Source: Candidatus Zixiibacteriota bacterium (GTDB lineage Bacteria > Zixibacteria > MSB-5A5 > SM1-73). From it: a stretch of DNA of 5,475 nt. The stretch lies in assembly GCA_023127875.1 (NCBI GenBank), contig JAGMFA010000140.1, positions 1-5,475 on the forward strand, in the 5' to 3' direction. Both the position numbers and the translations under genes were made by a program. Below are positions 4,821-5,475 of this stretch, piece after piece. Position 1 is the first letter of the stretch. The number at the start of each line of letters is the position of its first letter. Below the pieces are notes generated by a model. It was given only the letters and a program-made list of their open reading frames with translations. It had not been told where the DNA came from and searched no databases.

Positions 4821-5475
4821 ATGACAAACCGGGAAATAGCCCAAATACTGGTTCACATATCTGAAATACTGGATATTCAAGGAGAGAATTCCTTCAAGAT
4901 CAGAGCATATATCAAGGCGGCTCAAACCGTGGAGGGCCTCACCTATCAACTTTCCTCTTTGGAAGATAAAGACAAAATTAAGGGGCTTCCCGGAATTGGA
5001 GAGGGGATCGCCAAGAAGATCAAAGAGCTTTTGGAGACGGGAAAGTTGAAATATTATGAGGATTTGAAAAAAAGCGAATATGCCCCTTTGACTGAATTTC
5101 TGAGGATTCCCGGCATGGGTCCCAAGCATGCTAAGCTGGTATATGACCAGTTAGGGGTAAAGACAACAACTCAGCTAAAGAAGGCGGCAGAGAAGGGTAG
5201 GTTGAGAGAGCTTCCTGGTCTGGGTGAGAAGGTGGAACAAAATATCATTCAGGGAATCCAGCAGGTTCAGAAATACAAAGAGAGGTTACCTTTGGCTTTT
5301 ATTTATCCTCGAGCACAAGATATAGTTGAGGAGTTGAAAAAGGTCAAAGAGATAAAACAGATGACTTTGGCAGGCTCTTTGAGACGGATGAGGGAAACCA
5401 TAGCAGATGCGGACATCTTGGTCGCTTCAAAGAAGTCCAAGCCAGTGATGGATGCCTTTGTCAATCTTCCCCAGA
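4821..5475 (+). CDS. polX: DNA polymerase X family protein (PolX), N-terminal part (3' end outside window)
   Basis: PolX fills short gaps in DNA repair and, in bacteria, usually also has a C-terminal PHP 3'-5' exonuclease domain, which would lie beyond the window. The visible 218 residues open MTNREIAQILVHISEILDIQ and continue GENSFKIRAYIKAAQ, typical of the N-terminal 8-kDa-like domain. Three helix-hairpin-helix cores follow: LPGIG at 56-60, IPGMG at 96-100 and LPGLG at 131-135. The nucleotidyltransferase motif is AGSLRRMRETIADADILV, with G185-S186, R188-R189 and the metal-binding D196 and D198. The frame is intact to the last base. The ATG at 4821 puts the N-terminus where family members start; TAGG at 4810-4813 is a weak ribosome binding site. 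A palindromic repeat lies just upstream. Like LigA, it acts in base excision and gap repair. Confidence 0.95.
   Translation, partial: MTNREIAQILVHISEILDIQGENSFKIRAYIKAAQTVEGLTYQLSSLEDKDKIKGLPGIGEGIAKKIKELLETGKLKYYEDLKKSEYAPLTEFLRIPGMGPKHAKLVYDQLGVKTTTQLKKAAEKGRLRELPGLGEKVEQNIIQGIQQVQKYKERLPLAFIYPRAQDIVEELKKVKEIKQMTLAGSLRRMRETIADADILVASKKSKPVMDAFVNLPQ

Overview
The window carries a bacterial chromosome segment of moderate GC. The genes read left to right: the 3' part of the NAD+-dependent DNA ligase gene (ligA), a small MNT/HEPN gene pair of the toxin-antitoxin type, a gene for a solo SWIM zinc-finger protein, and the 5' part of a family X DNA polymerase gene (polX). LigA places the sequence in Bacteria. 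The many short palindromic intergenic repeats and the SWIM, HEPN and PolX genes would suit a poorly characterised environmental or candidate-phylum lineage (Zixibacteria-like, for example), but that placement is a guess.

Layout. Bases 1-975: ligA without its N-terminal half. Bases 976-1738: no intact gene, but a dense chain of palindromic repeats surrounding a short coding relic at about 1079-1375 that resembles the C-terminal end of RecJ. Bases 1739-2454: an MNT-type nucleotidyltransferase gene overlapping a HEPN (UPF0332-like) gene by an ATGA junction. Bases 2460-2490: a repeat that recurs at 4690. Bases 2502-4166: the SWIM protein. Bases 4167-4820: a second repeat chain about 650 bases long, including a 127-bp MITE-like element inserted in the loop of another palindromic repeat. 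Bases 4821-5475: polX, cut by the window end.

How the genes fit together. LigA and PolX (and RecJ, if the relic is real) are DNA repair and replication enzymes, so the flanks look like housekeeping DNA. The MNT/HEPN pair is a translationally coupled two-gene module of the toxin-antitoxin type, bounded on both sides by repeats, and looks like accessory cargo. The SWIM protein is related by position only; nothing shows that it works with the pair.

The most unusual content is the repeat landscape. At least five short hairpin families share these two intergenic regions. Some are joined in the same order at separate places. One family keeps a constant 5' seed while its stem sequence changes and remains self-complementary. 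One copy is split by a small element with terminal inverted repeats and an apparent 3-bp target duplication.
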